Assembly: GCA_037721215.1 (NCBI GenBank)
Contig: JBBJNV010000032.1
Span: 1-37,754 of the forward strand
Direction of reading: 5' to 3'
Length of the DNA: 37,754 bases
From: Gemmatimonadaceae bacterium
GTDB lineage: Bacteria; Gemmatimonadota; Gemmatimonadetes; Gemmatimonadales; Gemmatimonadaceae
Made by a program: the position numbers and the translations under genes. Shown here one piece after another: positions 8,172 through 17,028 of this stretch; position 1 is the first letter of the stretch, and each line of letters opens with the position of its first letter. The notes beneath the pieces are model-generated. The model was not told where the DNA came from and searched no databases. It saw only the letters and a list, made by a program, of their open reading frames with translations.

Positions 8172-9314
8172 ATGCGCCGGCTCGCACCGGTCGCGGTCGT
8201 GTCTGTGTGCGTCGCCGCGCTCCTGATCTGGTACGTCATTTACACCCAGGGCGTAGTTCGTGAGTTGAGACGCGAAGCATCGCGGGTGGGCCTGATGTAT
8301 GCGCGGGTATACAACGGGCTGAATGATCCGAGTGCCGATGCGGCCAACAATGCGCTTCTCGATCTGGCGCGCTACATAAGGGAATCGGGAGTACCACTCA
8401 TTCTCACCGATGCCACCGGCACTCCTACGGCGGTCGACAATCTCCCTGTCGAGCTTCCGCTCAGCTCACCCGAGCTGCGGGAGTACGTTCGCCAGCTCGA
8501 TCGTCAGAATCAGCCCATCAGAGAGTCGGACGTGGGCACCGTGCACTACGGTAACACTCCTCTGGTACGGGGGCTGCGCATCATCCCGCTCCTGCAATCA
8601 CTGCTGATTGGCATGTTCCTCCTCGCCGGGGCGTACGGACTTCGTACCCGGGGCCGCGCAGACCGTGAGCAGATCTGGGCGGGCATGGCGCGCGAATCCG
8701 CGCATCAGTTGGGCACTCCGATATCGAGCATGAGCGGGTGGATCGAGCTTCTCCGTGACGCCGGAGGCGATTCGATGACCATGAGCGCACTCTCGCACAT
8801 GGACGGAGATCTCGAGCGTCTGAAGCGGGTCGCGAACAGATTCGAGCGCATTGGCCGTCCCCCGAGAAAGGAGAGTGTCGACCTGGGCGATCTGGTCGAG
8901 CGGGTCGCGACGTATTTCCGGGCCCGGGTGCCGACGCTTGCGCAACGCGTGTCGGTGAATTTTTCCCGCGGCGAGGGCTCGCTTCTGGTGAGCGGCGACC
9001 CGGTGCTGCTCGAGTGGGCAATCGAATCGCTGACAAAGAACGCCATTGACGCTCTCGCCGGGCACGACGGCCACGTAAACATGTCGGCGGAGGCCCTTCC
9101 CGAAGGCCGCGTCCGCGTTCGCGTAGCCGATACCGGGCCCGGCATTCCTCGAGAGCTGGGCAGCCGCATTTTCGAAGCCGGGTTCAGCACCAAACAGCAC
9201 GGGTGGGGAATCGGTCTGCCACTCGCACGCAGGATTGTCCGCGACAATCACGGCGGAGAGCTGCTGCTGATTCCGTCCGAACGCGGGGCGACGTTCGATA
9301 TTATCTTGAGTTGA
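8172..9314 (+). CDS. Membrane sensor histidine kinase
   Basis: A 380-residue kinase with two membrane segments (about 6-24 and 137-156) around a small extracytoplasmic sensor region of about 110 residues. The H box is ARESAHQLGTPISSMSGW with phospho-acceptor H178. The catalytic domain shows N box LTKNAIDAL, G1 VADTGPGIP, F box IFEAGFSTK and G2 GWGIGLPLARRIV. No HAMP domain is obvious. It begins 3 bases after serS and its TGA overlaps the ATG of the helicase gene. No response regulator is adjacent; the receiver at 5387-5812 is on the other strand but nearby, and pairing is a guess. Confidence 0.9.
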   Translation: MRRLAPVAVVSVCVAALLIWYVIYTQGVVRELRREASRVGLMYARVYNGLNDPSADAANNALLDLARYIRESGVPLILTDATGTPTAVDNLPVELPLSSPELREYVRQLDRQNQPIRESDVGTVHYGNTPLVRGLRIIPLLQSLLIGMFLLAGAYGLRTRGRADREQIWAGMARESAHQLGTPISSMSGWIELLRDAGGDSMTMSALSHMDGDLERLKRVANRFERIGRPPRKESVDLGDLVERVATYFRARVPTLAQRVSVNFSRGEGSLLVSGDPVLLEWAIESLTKNAIDALAGHDGHVNMSAEALPEGRVRVRVADTGPGIPRELGSRIFEAGFSTKQHGWGIGLPLARRIVRDNHGGELLLIPSERGATFDIILS

Positions 9315-11641
9315 TGAATGGAACGCTGGATACCACCGGTTCGACCGCCGCAATCGGTGATGGTGACGCACTTTCGCGATTGAATCCGGCTCAGCGCGAC
9401 GCGGTTCTTCATTTCAAGGGTCCGCTTCTCATCATTGCTGGCGCAGGCTCCGGCAAAACCCGTGTGCTTACTACCCGCATTGCTCATCTGATCGAGCACC
9501 ATGGGGTAGACCCGGCGCAGATTATCTCGGTGACGTTCACCAATAAAGCGGCCGGAGAGATGCGCGACCGCATCACTAAGCTGGTGGATTGTGACCTGCG
9601 GGGCATGTGGTGCGGAACTTTCCACGCCATCGGTGCACGTATGCTGCGATCGCACGCTCCACGCGTGGGTCGCACCGCGAGCTTCACCATCTACGATGAG
9701 GACGATTCCCTCGGTTTGATCAAGCGCGTGATGGAGCGCGTCGGCGTGTCACCAAAGCAGTGGACCCCGAAATCAATTGCGTCCGTCATCTCCGATGCAA
9801 AGAACTCGCTTGTCACGCCAGCCGAGTACCAGCAGCTTGCAATGGATCCGCTTTCCCGTGCCGGCGCGGTGGTATATGCCGAGCTTGAAGGGGCGCTTCG
9901 CGCCGCAAACGCTGTCACGTTCGACGATCTCCTGGTTCTCCCTGTCCAGTTGCTGCGTGAAAATGCTGACGTCCTCGACCGGTACCGGCAGAAATTCCAG
10001 TTCGTAATGGTGGACGAGTATCAGGACACCAACCGTGCTCAGTTTGAGTTCATCAAATTGCTCGGGGCGGGGCACGGCAACGTTGCAGTCGTCGGCGACG
10101 ATGATCAGTCCATCTACGGATGGCGCGGCGCGGATATCAGGAACATTCTCGACTTCGAAAAGGAGTTCGCATCAGCCCGTGTCGTCAGGCTGGAGGAGAA
10201 TTACCGCTCGACGCCTGGAATTCTCGAAGTAGCCAACATTGCGATCAGCGCCAATCTCGGCCGCCGCGGTAAGACACTGCGTGCCACGCGCCCTGGGGGC
10301 GAGGCCGTCACTCTCGTTGCAACGCTCGATGAGCGTGACGAAGCCGACTTCGTTGCCGATGAAATCCGCGGCCGGCAGAATCTCGATAAACGCGAGCTTC
10401 GCGAGTTCGCCGTGCTGTATCGCACTAACTCACAGAGCCGCCCGCTTGAAGAAACACTGAGGCGGAACGGAATCCCGTATCGGCTTGTGGGCGCCGTGCG
10501 CTTCTATGACAGAAAAGAGATTCGCGACCTGATGAGTTATCTCAAGCTCGTGGCCAACCCCGCCGACAACGAGGCTTTCCGTCGCGCAGTGGCTGTCCCA
10601 CGCCGGAAGCTCGGCGAAACGACGATCGAATCTCTCGCCACCGCCGCGCGGCGAGCGGGAGTTCCGATGCTGGAAGCCGCGACGCGTCCGGAGCTTCTTG
10701 CGGACATTCGGAGCACTGCGCGAGCCGGACTGCAAGAGTTTGCTTCGCTCATCCTCGGCCTTCGCGACCGCGCCCGCGAATCGAGCGTCGATGAGCTGCT
10801 GCGCGAGCTGGTCGACTCCATTCGCTACGGGGCCTATCTGCAGGCGGATTCGCCGGAGACGGCTCGTGATCGCCTGGATAACGTCAGCGCGCTCATTGAC
10901 GGGGCTGTTGAGACGGTCATTGAGGACGGAGGCGAACTTGGTCTGACCCCGCTCGACCATTTTCTGCAGCGGGCAATGCTGGTAGCCGGTATCGATGCAC
11001 TCGACCCAACGGCAGACGCGGTGACGTTGATGACACTGCATAACGCCAAAGGTCTCGAATATCCTGTCGTTTTCATTACCGGGCTGGAAGACGGTCTGTT
11101 CCCGCTTTCGCAAGCCATCGACGATCCGGATAAACTGGAAGAGGAGCGACGGTTGCTCTACGTCGGAATCACACGCGCCGAGCGCAAGCTGTACATGTCG
11201 TTCGCCGAGAGCCGGCGTCGAAATGGCGAGATGATGCAATCCGTGCGGTCCCGCTTTCTGGGCGAGATACCGCCGGCGCTTCTCGAAGATCGCAAGACAC
11301 TCAAGCTCCGCTCTGCCGGAAGAGGTTTTCTCCGCGAAACTTCCTCGCGTGTCGAGGCATTCGGACAACAGGCGGGCTGGCGCAACGCCTCGTCCCGGCC
11401 GAGACATGAGGTCCCCGCGTGGCGGGGTGCGAAGGTAGCCGCGGATGTCGACGTCTCATCGGGCGAGCCGATGTATGCACCCGGCGAGCGGATCAGCCAC
11501 AAGCTGTTCGGCGGAGGACAAATCGCGGAACTGTCGGGCACTGGCCGGGACATCAAAGCGGTGATCGATTTCGACGATACGAACGTCGGGCGAAAAACGA
11601 TCAAACTGGCTTACACGACACTCGAACGCGGACCGTTGTAA
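9314..11641 (+). CDS. pcrA: UvrD/PcrA/Rep-type DNA helicase
   Basis: A 775-residue superfamily 1A 3'-5' DNA helicase for repair and removal of protein blocks. Walker A is GAGSGKT at 43-49, motif II VDEYQDTN, motif III DDDQSIYGWRGAD, motif IV LEENYRST, motif V LMTLHNAKGLEYPVVF, and motif VI LLYVGITRAERKLYMS. The C-terminus (about 720-775) has the small beta domain (GERISHKLFGGGQIAEL) that in PcrA binds RNA polymerase. I chose the ATG at 9314, which overlaps the kinase stop as TGATG, over a start 37 codons upstream that lies inside the kinase. PcrA versus UvrD cannot be settled here. Confidence 0.94.
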   Translation: MNGTLDTTGSTAAIGDGDALSRLNPAQRDAVLHFKGPLLIIAGAGSGKTRVLTTRIAHLIEHHGVDPAQIISVTFTNKAAGEMRDRITKLVDCDLRGMWCGTFHAIGARMLRSHAPRVGRTASFTIYDEDDSLGLIKRVMERVGVSPKQWTPKSIASVISDAKNSLVTPAEYQQLAMDPLSRAGAVVYAELEGALRAANAVTFDDLLVLPVQLLRENADVLDRYRQKFQFVMVDEYQDTNRAQFEFIKLLGAGHGNVAVVGDDDQSIYGWRGADIRNILDFEKEFASARVVRLEENYRSTPGILEVANIAISANLGRRGKTLRATRPGGEAVTLVATLDERDEADFVADEIRGRQNLDKRELREFAVLYRTNSQSRPLEETLRRNGIPYRLVGAVRFYDRKEIRDLMSYLKLVANPADNEAFRRAVAVPRRKLGETTIESLATAARRAGVPMLEAATRPELLADIRSTARAGLQEFASLILGLRDRARESSVDELLRELVDSIRYGAYLQADSPETARDRLDNVSALIDGAVETVIEDGGELGLTPLDHFLQRAMLVAGIDALDPTADAVTLMTLHNAKGLEYPVVFITGLEDGLFPLSQAIDDPDKLEEERRLLYVGITRAERKLYMSFAESRRRNGEMMQSVRSRFLGEIPPALLEDRKTLKLRSAGRGFLRETSSRVEAFGQQAGWRNASSRPRHEVPAWRGAKVAADVDVSSGEPMYAPGERISHKLFGGGQIAELSGTGRDIKAVIDFDDTNVGRKTIKLAYTTLERGPL

Positions 11642-11967
11642 TGGGCGTAACTCATGACGAGGTGAGACACATAGCCGAATTGGCGCGATTGAGCGTGGGC
11701 ACTGCGCGCCTCGATGAGCTCGCTTCCGAGTTGAATGCTATTCTGGGTCATATGGACGTTCTCGGAAAAGTCGATACGTCGGGCACGCCACCCTCTGCGG
11801 CGGCTCCTGGATGTACTCACCTCCGCTCGGATTCGAGCGGACCGATTCCGCTGGCGGTGCCACGCGAGTCGTTCGCGCCATCAATGCGCGACGGCTTCTT
11901 CATCGTCCCCAGACTGGCTACGCATGAGGAGCTGTCGAACGGAGGCGCCCGTGAGGGCGGGGCGTGA
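11641..11967 (+). CDS. gatC: Asp-tRNA(Asn)/Glu-tRNA(Gln) amidotransferase subunit C
   Basis: A 108-residue GatC, the small clamp that stabilises the GatA-GatB interface. The N-terminal helix pattern [15 protein letters not shown] and [17 protein letters not shown] are typical. The C-terminal part ends [13 protein letters not shown]. Its ATG overlaps the helicase TAA (TAATG), and its stop overlaps the GTG start of gatA. Confidence 0.93.
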   Translation: MGVTHDEVRHIAELARLSVGTARLDELASELNAILGHMDVLGKVDTSGTPPSAAAPGCTHLRSDSSGPIPLAVPRESFAPSMRDGFFIVPRLATHEELSNGGAREGGA

Positions 11968-13448
11968 AGCACACCGACTTCGCCGATATGCCGGCATCGG
12001 TAATCGCTGCCCGGGTAACTGCGGGGTCACTGGACCCTGTGCAGGCAGTCGCGGCGAGCTTTGCAACGTCCAGGGAGAAGAAGTCGGGTAAAGACGGCCT
12101 CAACCTGGTTCTCTGGAGTGATGAAAAGCTGGCGACCGCCGATGCGTCGGTGCTCAAGGAAACTATGGGCCCGCGTGGTGAAGGCGGGTCACTGGCGGGC
12201 GTGCCCGTTGCGGTCAAGGACAACATCGCCACCCTCGGCCTGCCCACAACTTGCGCCTCCCGCATTCTCGCCGGATATGTCAGTCCGTTCGAAGCTACCG
12301 CCGTCACACGACTTCGTGCAGCGGGTGCAATCGTTGTCGCGAAGACGAACATGGACGAGTTTGCGATGGGATCGTCAACGGAGAACAGCGCGTACGGCCC
12401 CGCGCGCAATCCTCACGATCTTCGACGCGTGACTGGAGGGTCGTCTGGTGGCTCCGCGGGTGCGGTGGCAGCGGGGATCGTTCCCATTGCACTCGGATCG
12501 GAGACCGGGGGCTCGGTTCGTCAGCCAGCGTCGTTCTGCGGAATTGTCGGAGTCAAACCCACTTACGGCCGGGTCAGCCGTTACGGCCTGGTGGCTTTCG
12601 CGTCGTCGCTCGATCATATCGGGGTCATGGCCCGGAACGTCGACGATGCGGCGTTGGCGATGCAGGCAATCGCCGGGCTCGATCAACGGGATTCCACCAG
12701 CGCCGACGTACCCGTTGCGCCTTACTGCGAAGAATTTGTGTCAATCGCAACGACGCCCTCGCCACTCGAAGGACTCACTGTTGGAGTTCCCGCTGAATAT
12801 TTCCCGGAAATGCTCGACCCCGGAATCCGCGCTCTGTGCGATCGCGCGCTGGATGCACTACGATCGCTGGGCGCGAAGATAAGGAAAGTAGCGCTACCGC
12901 ATACTTCGCTCGCGATACCGGTCTATTACATAATTGCGCCCGCCGAGGCATCATCGAACCTCGCGCGCTTTGACGGCGTCAGGTACGGTCGGCGGGAATC
13001 GGGCACAGCCAGCCTGCGCGAGATGTTCGGCGACACGCGCTCGCAAGGTTTCGGGCCTGAGGTAACGCGGCGTATCCTGCTCGGCACATACGTCCTGTCA
13101 GCAGGTTACTACGACGCGTACTACAGGAAGGCACAGTCCGTCAGAACGCTGATCGCCGGTGACTTCGCACGTGTCTTCGCCGGCGGAGTGGACGTGCTTT
13201 TTACGCCGACGACACCTTCCACCGCGTTCTCCATTGGACAGATCACCGATCCGTACGAGATGTACATGAGCGACATTTTCACGGCGACCGCTAATCTTGC
13301 AGGTGTGCCCGCGATGTCCATTCCGATTGGTCGCGAGAGCGGTCTGCCTGTCGGCGGCCAGTTGATTGCCGGGCATTTTGCGGAAGCGGCAATGTTCCGC
13401 GTTGCGTATGCTCTCGAGGCCGCGCTTGGCGGGCAGGCACATCAATGA
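11964..13448 (+). CDS. gatA: Asp-tRNA(Asn)/Glu-tRNA(Gln) amidotransferase subunit A
   Basis: A 494-residue amidase-signature enzyme that releases ammonia from glutamine for GatB. The Ser-cisSer-Lys triad is K85 (VAVKDNIA), S160 (TGGSSGGS) and S184 ([14 protein letters not shown]). All three are offset by +6 from the S. aureus enzyme, so none is missing. The start is GTG in a GTGA overlap with gatC, and the stop overlaps gatB by 4 bases. Together the three genes make the complete heterotrimer in the order C-A-B, which predicts that AsnRS or GlnRS is absent from the genome. Confidence 0.96.
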   Translation: MKHTDFADMPASVIAARVTAGSLDPVQAVAASFATSREKKSGKDGLNLVLWSDEKLATADASVLKETMGPRGEGGSLAGVPVAVKDNIATLGLPTTCASRILAGYVSPFEATAVTRLRAAGAIVVAKTNMDEFAMGSSTENSAYGPARNPHDLRRVTGGSSGGSAGAVAAGIVPIALGSETGGSVRQPASFCGIVGVKPTYGRVSRYGLVAFASSLDHIGVMARNVDDAALAMQAIAGLDQRDSTSADVPVAPYCEEFVSIATTPSPLEGLTVGVPAEYFPEMLDPGIRALCDRALDALRSLGAKIRKVALPHTSLAIPVYYIIAPAEASSNLARFDGVRYGRRESGTASLREMFGDTRSQGFGPEVTRRILLGTYVLSAGYYDAYYRKAQSVRTLIAGDFARVFAGGVDVLFTPTTPSTAFSIGQITDPYEMYMSDIFTATANLAGVPAMSIPIGRESGLPVGGQLIAGHFAEAAMFRVAYALEAALGGQAHQ

Positions 13449-14899
13449 GCGCTGATAAATACGAGATGGTCGTCGGTCTCGAAGTGCACGTTCAGCTCAA
13501 GACCCGCAGCAAGGCTTTCTGCGGGTGCTCGGCTGACTTCGGCGCCGCTCCCAATGTCAACACCTGTCCCGTTTGCCTTGGACTTCCCGGAGCACTGCCA
13601 GTAGTCAACGAGCAGGCAGTAATGCTCGCGGCGCGCGCCGCAATTTCGCTCGGCTGCACGGTGTACCATTCCTCTGTATTTGCCCGAAAAAACTATTTCT
13701 ATCCGGACCTTCCGAAGGGATATCAGATCACGCAGTTCGACGAGCCGCTGGCGACGGGCGGGACCGTCACGATCGACACGGGAGCGGGCGAGCGGACGAT
13801 TGGAATCACGCGGCTACACATGGAAGAGGATGCCGGCAAGTCGGTTCACGATCGATTTCCCGGCGAGACGGCGATCGATTTAAACAGGGCTGGCGTTCCA
13901 CTGATTGAAATCGTGAGCGAGCCGGATATGCGCACTGCCCGGGAAGCTGGCGCTTATCTGCGTACACTCCGCCAGATCCTTCAATACCTCGGCGTCAGCG
14001 ATGTGAGCATGGAGCAGGGCAGTCTCCGGGTGGACGCCAATGTGAGTGCGCGTTTGAAAGGCGAAGAGGCTCTCGGGACGAAGACCGAAGTGAAAAACAT
14101 GAATTCGTTTTCAGGGGTGGAACGTGCGCTCGAATTCGAATTCACGCGCCAGTGCGGATTGCTGGAACGCGGCGAGACGGTTGTTCAGCACACGTTGCTC
14201 TGGGACGCGTCGAAGAGCGAGGCGCGTGTGAGTCGCACCAAGGAAGGCAGCAACGACTATCGCTATTTCCCCGAACCTGACCTCGGCCCACTGGTGCTCG
14301 ATCCCGATTGGCTGAGCATGATCAAGCTGTCATTGCCTGAGCTGCCCGATAAACGAAAGGCGCGGTTCGCCTCGGATTTCAGTCTTGATGCGGAAGACGT
14401 CGACAAGCTGACGGCCGATTCGGAACTGGCGGAATATTTCGAAGCGGTGGCGCGCGCCACGGGCGACGGAAAGGCAGCGGCTAACTGGGTCATGGGTGAG
14501 GTTCAGGCTCTCCTCAATACAGGCAAAGGGACCTTCGACGAGCTATCGGTTCGACCCGCCGATCTTGCTCAGCTGATCTCGATGATTCGCGACGGTCTGG
14601 TGAGCCACGCAGCGGCGAAGCGAATTTTTTCGCTGATGGCGGAATCGGGCAAGCCCGCGGCCCAGGTGGCCCACGAGCATGGGCTGCTGCAGGTCGGCGA
14701 TGACGCGGCTCTGGCGGGCTGGATATCGGAAGTGATGACCGAGCATCCCGAAGAGTCGAGGCGGTACATTGGAGGCGAGCGAAAGCTGCAGGGAGTACTC
14801 GTTGGCTTCGTCATGAAGAAGTCGGCAGGGAAAGCCGACCCGAAACGAGTGAATCAGCTGCTTGTCGCCCGCGCAGAGGCAGCCGTCGGCCCGGGGTAA
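13445..14899 (+). CDS. gatB: Asp-tRNA(Asn)/Glu-tRNA(Gln) amidotransferase subunit B
   Basis: A 484-residue GatB that phosphorylates the mischarged aminoacyl-tRNA and amidates it with ammonia from GatA. The N-terminal [20 protein letters not shown] and the CPVCLGLPG motif provide the zinc-type cysteines. The [12 protein letters not shown] and MEEDAGKS segments form the ATP and active-site region. The C-terminal YqeY-like tail ends with [15 protein letters not shown], which contacts tRNA. Its last 46 bases run antisense to the 3' end of the phospholipase-like gene. Confidence 0.96.
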   Translation: MSADKYEMVVGLEVHVQLKTRSKAFCGCSADFGAAPNVNTCPVCLGLPGALPVVNEQAVMLAARAAISLGCTVYHSSVFARKNYFYPDLPKGYQITQFDEPLATGGTVTIDTGAGERTIGITRLHMEEDAGKSVHDRFPGETAIDLNRAGVPLIEIVSEPDMRTAREAGAYLRTLRQILQYLGVSDVSMEQGSLRVDANVSARLKGEEALGTKTEVKNMNSFSGVERALEFEFTRQCGLLERGETVVQHTLLWDASKSEARVSRTKEGSNDYRYFPEPDLGPLVLDPDWLSMIKLSLPELPDKRKARFASDFSLDAEDVDKLTADSELAEYFEAVARATGDGKAAANWVMGEVQALLNTGKGTFDELSVRPADLAQLISMIRDGLVSHAAAKRIFSLMAESGKPAAQVAHEHGLLQVGDDAALAGWISEVMTEHPEESRRYIGGERKLQGVLVGFVMKKSAGKADPKRVNQLLVARAEAAVGPG

Positions 14900-15822
14900 A
14901 CGGGTGTACCGAGTTTCGCAGAATATGCGAGTTCGGAATGTGGCAGGCCAAAGCTGATGCGCGCATTTTTCGTGACCGTACCGGCTGCACCATCGCGGAG
15001 GGCGGCACGACGGACACGCTTCGCTTCGCGCAGCGCAGTCGCGCCGGCGGGGTCGAGCCGGTAGGCTTCTGCCGCGTCGAACCTGTTGAATAGATCGACG
15101 ATATATTCGTACGAACGTGTCAGATAGGCAGCCAGATCGTTCTCGGCCAGGTCCCATCTGCTCTTTTCGGAGACCATCTGGAAGATGCGCTGCCACGATT
15201 CGGTGTCCGTCACGTAGACCATCCCGCGAAAAATTCTGCGGTTGGTGGGCGTGCTGAAGATGGTCGGGCTCAGTATCCGGTCCAGGTGGCCGTCAGAATC
15301 AGCGTGATCGAGCAGGATGATCTCGCGCGCCCGCCGGCTGTAGCGGTCGCCGATGTGCGTGTCGATCCGGCTTTCCCAGTAGCTGTGGCCGAGTGCTGCG
15401 GTTGTCGATGTGATCGCCAGCTGGTGAGGTACGAAATAATTGTGGGCAACAGTGTCGGCAGCCAGATGCGCGAGGTAACCCAGACCAAACGCACGCATTG
15501 GCGCCGGCTCGGCCTGGTCATAGATCTCGAAGCCGACTTTCCAGGAGTGACAGTGCCGGCCAGCCGCCGCGTATTTCTTTGCGATGCTGGTGTCGGCGGC
15601 AATACTGCCGTAAAGAAAATCATAGGGAAATGCGGCAATCAGCTCGGCAACCGCCGGAGGCAGAAGCACGAGGGAGCGAAGGATTGCTTCGCCGAGGAAA
15701 ATGTGCGTTCCCGGGGTCCAGGCAAAGGCAGTGCTGGGTGTCGCGGCAATAGCAATAATCGCGAGACCCAGCAGCCAGAGTATACCCGGATCAGGCTGTC
15801 TCCCGGACAGCCGGATTGCCAA
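14854..15822 (-). CDS. Secreted zinc-dependent phospholipase C-like protein
   Basis: A 322-residue protein with a signal peptide (hydrophobic segment 14-33) and likely cleavage after AFA at residue 34. The mature chain would begin with Trp35, as in Bacillus-type zinc phospholipase C, where the N-terminal Trp binds zinc. Candidate further ligands are H40 (WTPGTH), D77, H119 and D123 (YLAHLAADTVAHNYF) and H127. The reaction would be hydrolysis of a phosphodiester such as phosphatidylcholine, but substrate is inferred only from the family. The start is TTG just after the upstream stop. The 3' end overlaps gatB convergently by 46 bases. Confidence 0.75.
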   Translation of the reverse strand: MAIRLSGRQPDPGILWLLGLAIIAIAATPSTAFAWTPGTHIFLGEAILRSLVLLPPAVAELIAAFPYDFLYGSIAADTSIAKKYAAAGRHCHSWKVGFEIYDQAEPAPMRAFGLGYLAHLAADTVAHNYFVPHQLAITSTTAALGHSYWESRIDTHIGDRYSRRAREIILLDHADSDGHLDRILSPTIFSTPTNRRIFRGMVYVTDTESWQRIFQMVSEKSRWDLAENDLAAYLTRSYEYIVDLFNRFDAAEAYRLDPAGATALREAKRVRRAALRDGAAGTVTKNARISFGLPHSELAYSAKLGTPVYPGPTAASARATSS

Positions 15823-15823
15823 A

Positions 15824-16351
15824 CTAGATACCTATCCGCTTCCGCTGCCGGCGGACCGCCTTTCGCAGGTCGCTCAGCTCCTCGCGTACAACATCGTTGA
15901 TCGCTTCCCGGGCGCCGTCGACATACTCGCGAACGGATTCGCCGATCTCCGACACAGGAATATTGTCGACAAATTCCTCTCCGCGATCCCGCGCGACACG
16001 GTATCCCCTGGATGTGCGCTCGCCCGCCCAGCGCGCACTGTCCCGTCCGTGCTCCGCCGCCCAGCGTGCACCCGGAGCAGCGCGCTCGCCAGCCCACTTT
16101 ACGCCCTGCAGGCCCGCGCCCGCAGCCCACTGCGCACCTTTTCCAGTCGAGCGAAGCATCGGTCCAATCGGCCGGCTGCCGCTGGGCCCGGTCCGGAAGA
16201 GAAGCGTAACTGCCGCGCCCACGGCAACGCCGATGATCGCCGCGGTCAGAAGGTCGAACTGCTGTTCGCTGTCACCGTTCGAATCCCTCGCGGGGCCGGA
16301 CACGCGGGCGCGGCTTCTTCCACTCGCTGTCGTCTTCGATGTATCTGCCAT
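15824..16351 (-). CDS. YtxH-like membrane protein with 11-residue Trp repeats
   Basis: A 175-residue protein. Residues 1-32 are polar, 34-52 form one membrane segment (LLTAAIIGVAVGAAVTLLF) like YtxH proteins, and 73-126 hold a run of 11-residue repeats with Trp at 75, 86, 97 and 108 exactly 11 apart. The rest is a charged helix ending KAVRRQRKRIGI. The ATG at 16351 is chosen because AAGGAGAT precedes it at good spacing; an upstream ATG at 16444 would only extend into the neighbouring gene. It overlaps the DUF948 gene by 80 bases. The function is unknown; YtxH proteins are linked to general stress in Bacillus. Confidence 0.7.
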   Translation of the reverse strand: MADTSKTTASGRSRARVSGPARDSNGDSEQQFDLLTAAIIGVAVGAAVTLLFRTGPSGSRPIGPMLRSTGKGAQWAAGAGLQGVKWAGERAAPGARWAAEHGRDSARWAGERTSRGYRVARDRGEEFVDNIPVSEIGESVREYVDGAREAINDVVREELSDLRKAVRRQRKRIGI

Positions 16352-16874
16352 CTGACAATATCTCCTTGTCGAATACTTCATGAATGCCCGTGCGAACACC
16401 CCGCAGCGCGGACGCGGTCGAGACGAAAGCCGATTCCGCCTCATCCTGCACCACTGACAAAAGTGCGTTCAGCTCCCTTATGCGCTCCTCGGCAACCTCC
16501 ACCGACGCCATCAATCGCTGGTTGGCTGATGCGACGGTCTGGCTCACCTGCTGAACGTCAACCCTGACCGAGGTCGAGATGTAGTTCACGTTGTCGGCAA
16601 TGGTACTCGCATGACGCATAAGGGGATTTATGTCTCCATAAATCCTGTCCAGCATATCGCTGATCTTCGCGTAACTCTTCCGGAAATTCCATGCTGCCGG
16701 AACAAGAGCCACAGCGAGAATCAGCAACGCCACCGACGCAAGACCGCTCGCCCAGGTCGTGACCTGCTGAAACCAGCTTGCCTCACCCTGGACCTGCTTC
16801 GTGACGATCGTGTCAGGCAGCGTTGCGACTGCCTGCAGCAGCAAATCAGCGCCGGTCGTAAGCCATGCGGTCAT
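16272..16874 (-). CDS. DUF948-like single-pass membrane protein with coiled coil
   Basis: A 200-residue protein with one membrane helix (about 41-62, GLASVALLILAVALVPAAW) and a following coiled-coil segment (about 65-150) containing ISDMLDRIYGDINPLMRHA, as in DUF948 proteins. The C-terminal 30 residues are charged and end KPRPRVRPREGFER. It is the first gene of a three-gene minus-strand unit with the YtxH-like and phospholipase-like genes. In other bacteria DUF948 and YtxH proteins are often neighbours, which supports both calls. It diverges from murA across a 154-base gap with no feature that I can name. Confidence 0.68.
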   Translation of the reverse strand: MTAWLTTGADLLLQAVATLPDTIVTKQVQGEASWFQQVTTWASGLASVALLILAVALVPAAWNFRKSYAKISDMLDRIYGDINPLMRHASTIADNVNYISTSVRVDVQQVSQTVASANQRLMASVEVAEERIRELNALLSVVQDEAESAFVSTASALRGVRTGIHEVFDKEILSDGRYIEDDSEWKKPRPRVRPREGFER

Positions 16875-17028
16875 GCGCGGGTTGTGTGCAAGGGTAGGGC
16901 CAGCCGTGGATCGGCTGGTGTGTCACGGTACAAAGAGTGCTACTCACAATATATTTGCGCAACCGGCTTGGCGTACCATTCGAATGCGCGCTCCGCGAAC
17001 GGCGCCTCATCTCAGCTAACCGTATCCC

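Noticed and set aside
16012-16567. Long plus-strand frames opposite the YtxH/DUF948 genes
   Set aside because: They are Pro/Arg/Ala-rich, as expected from the reverse reading of GC-rich coding DNA.
16875-17028. Promoter for murA in the divergent gap
   Set aside because: An AT-rich TATATT is present near 16949, but no matching -35 box at a proper distance on either strand.
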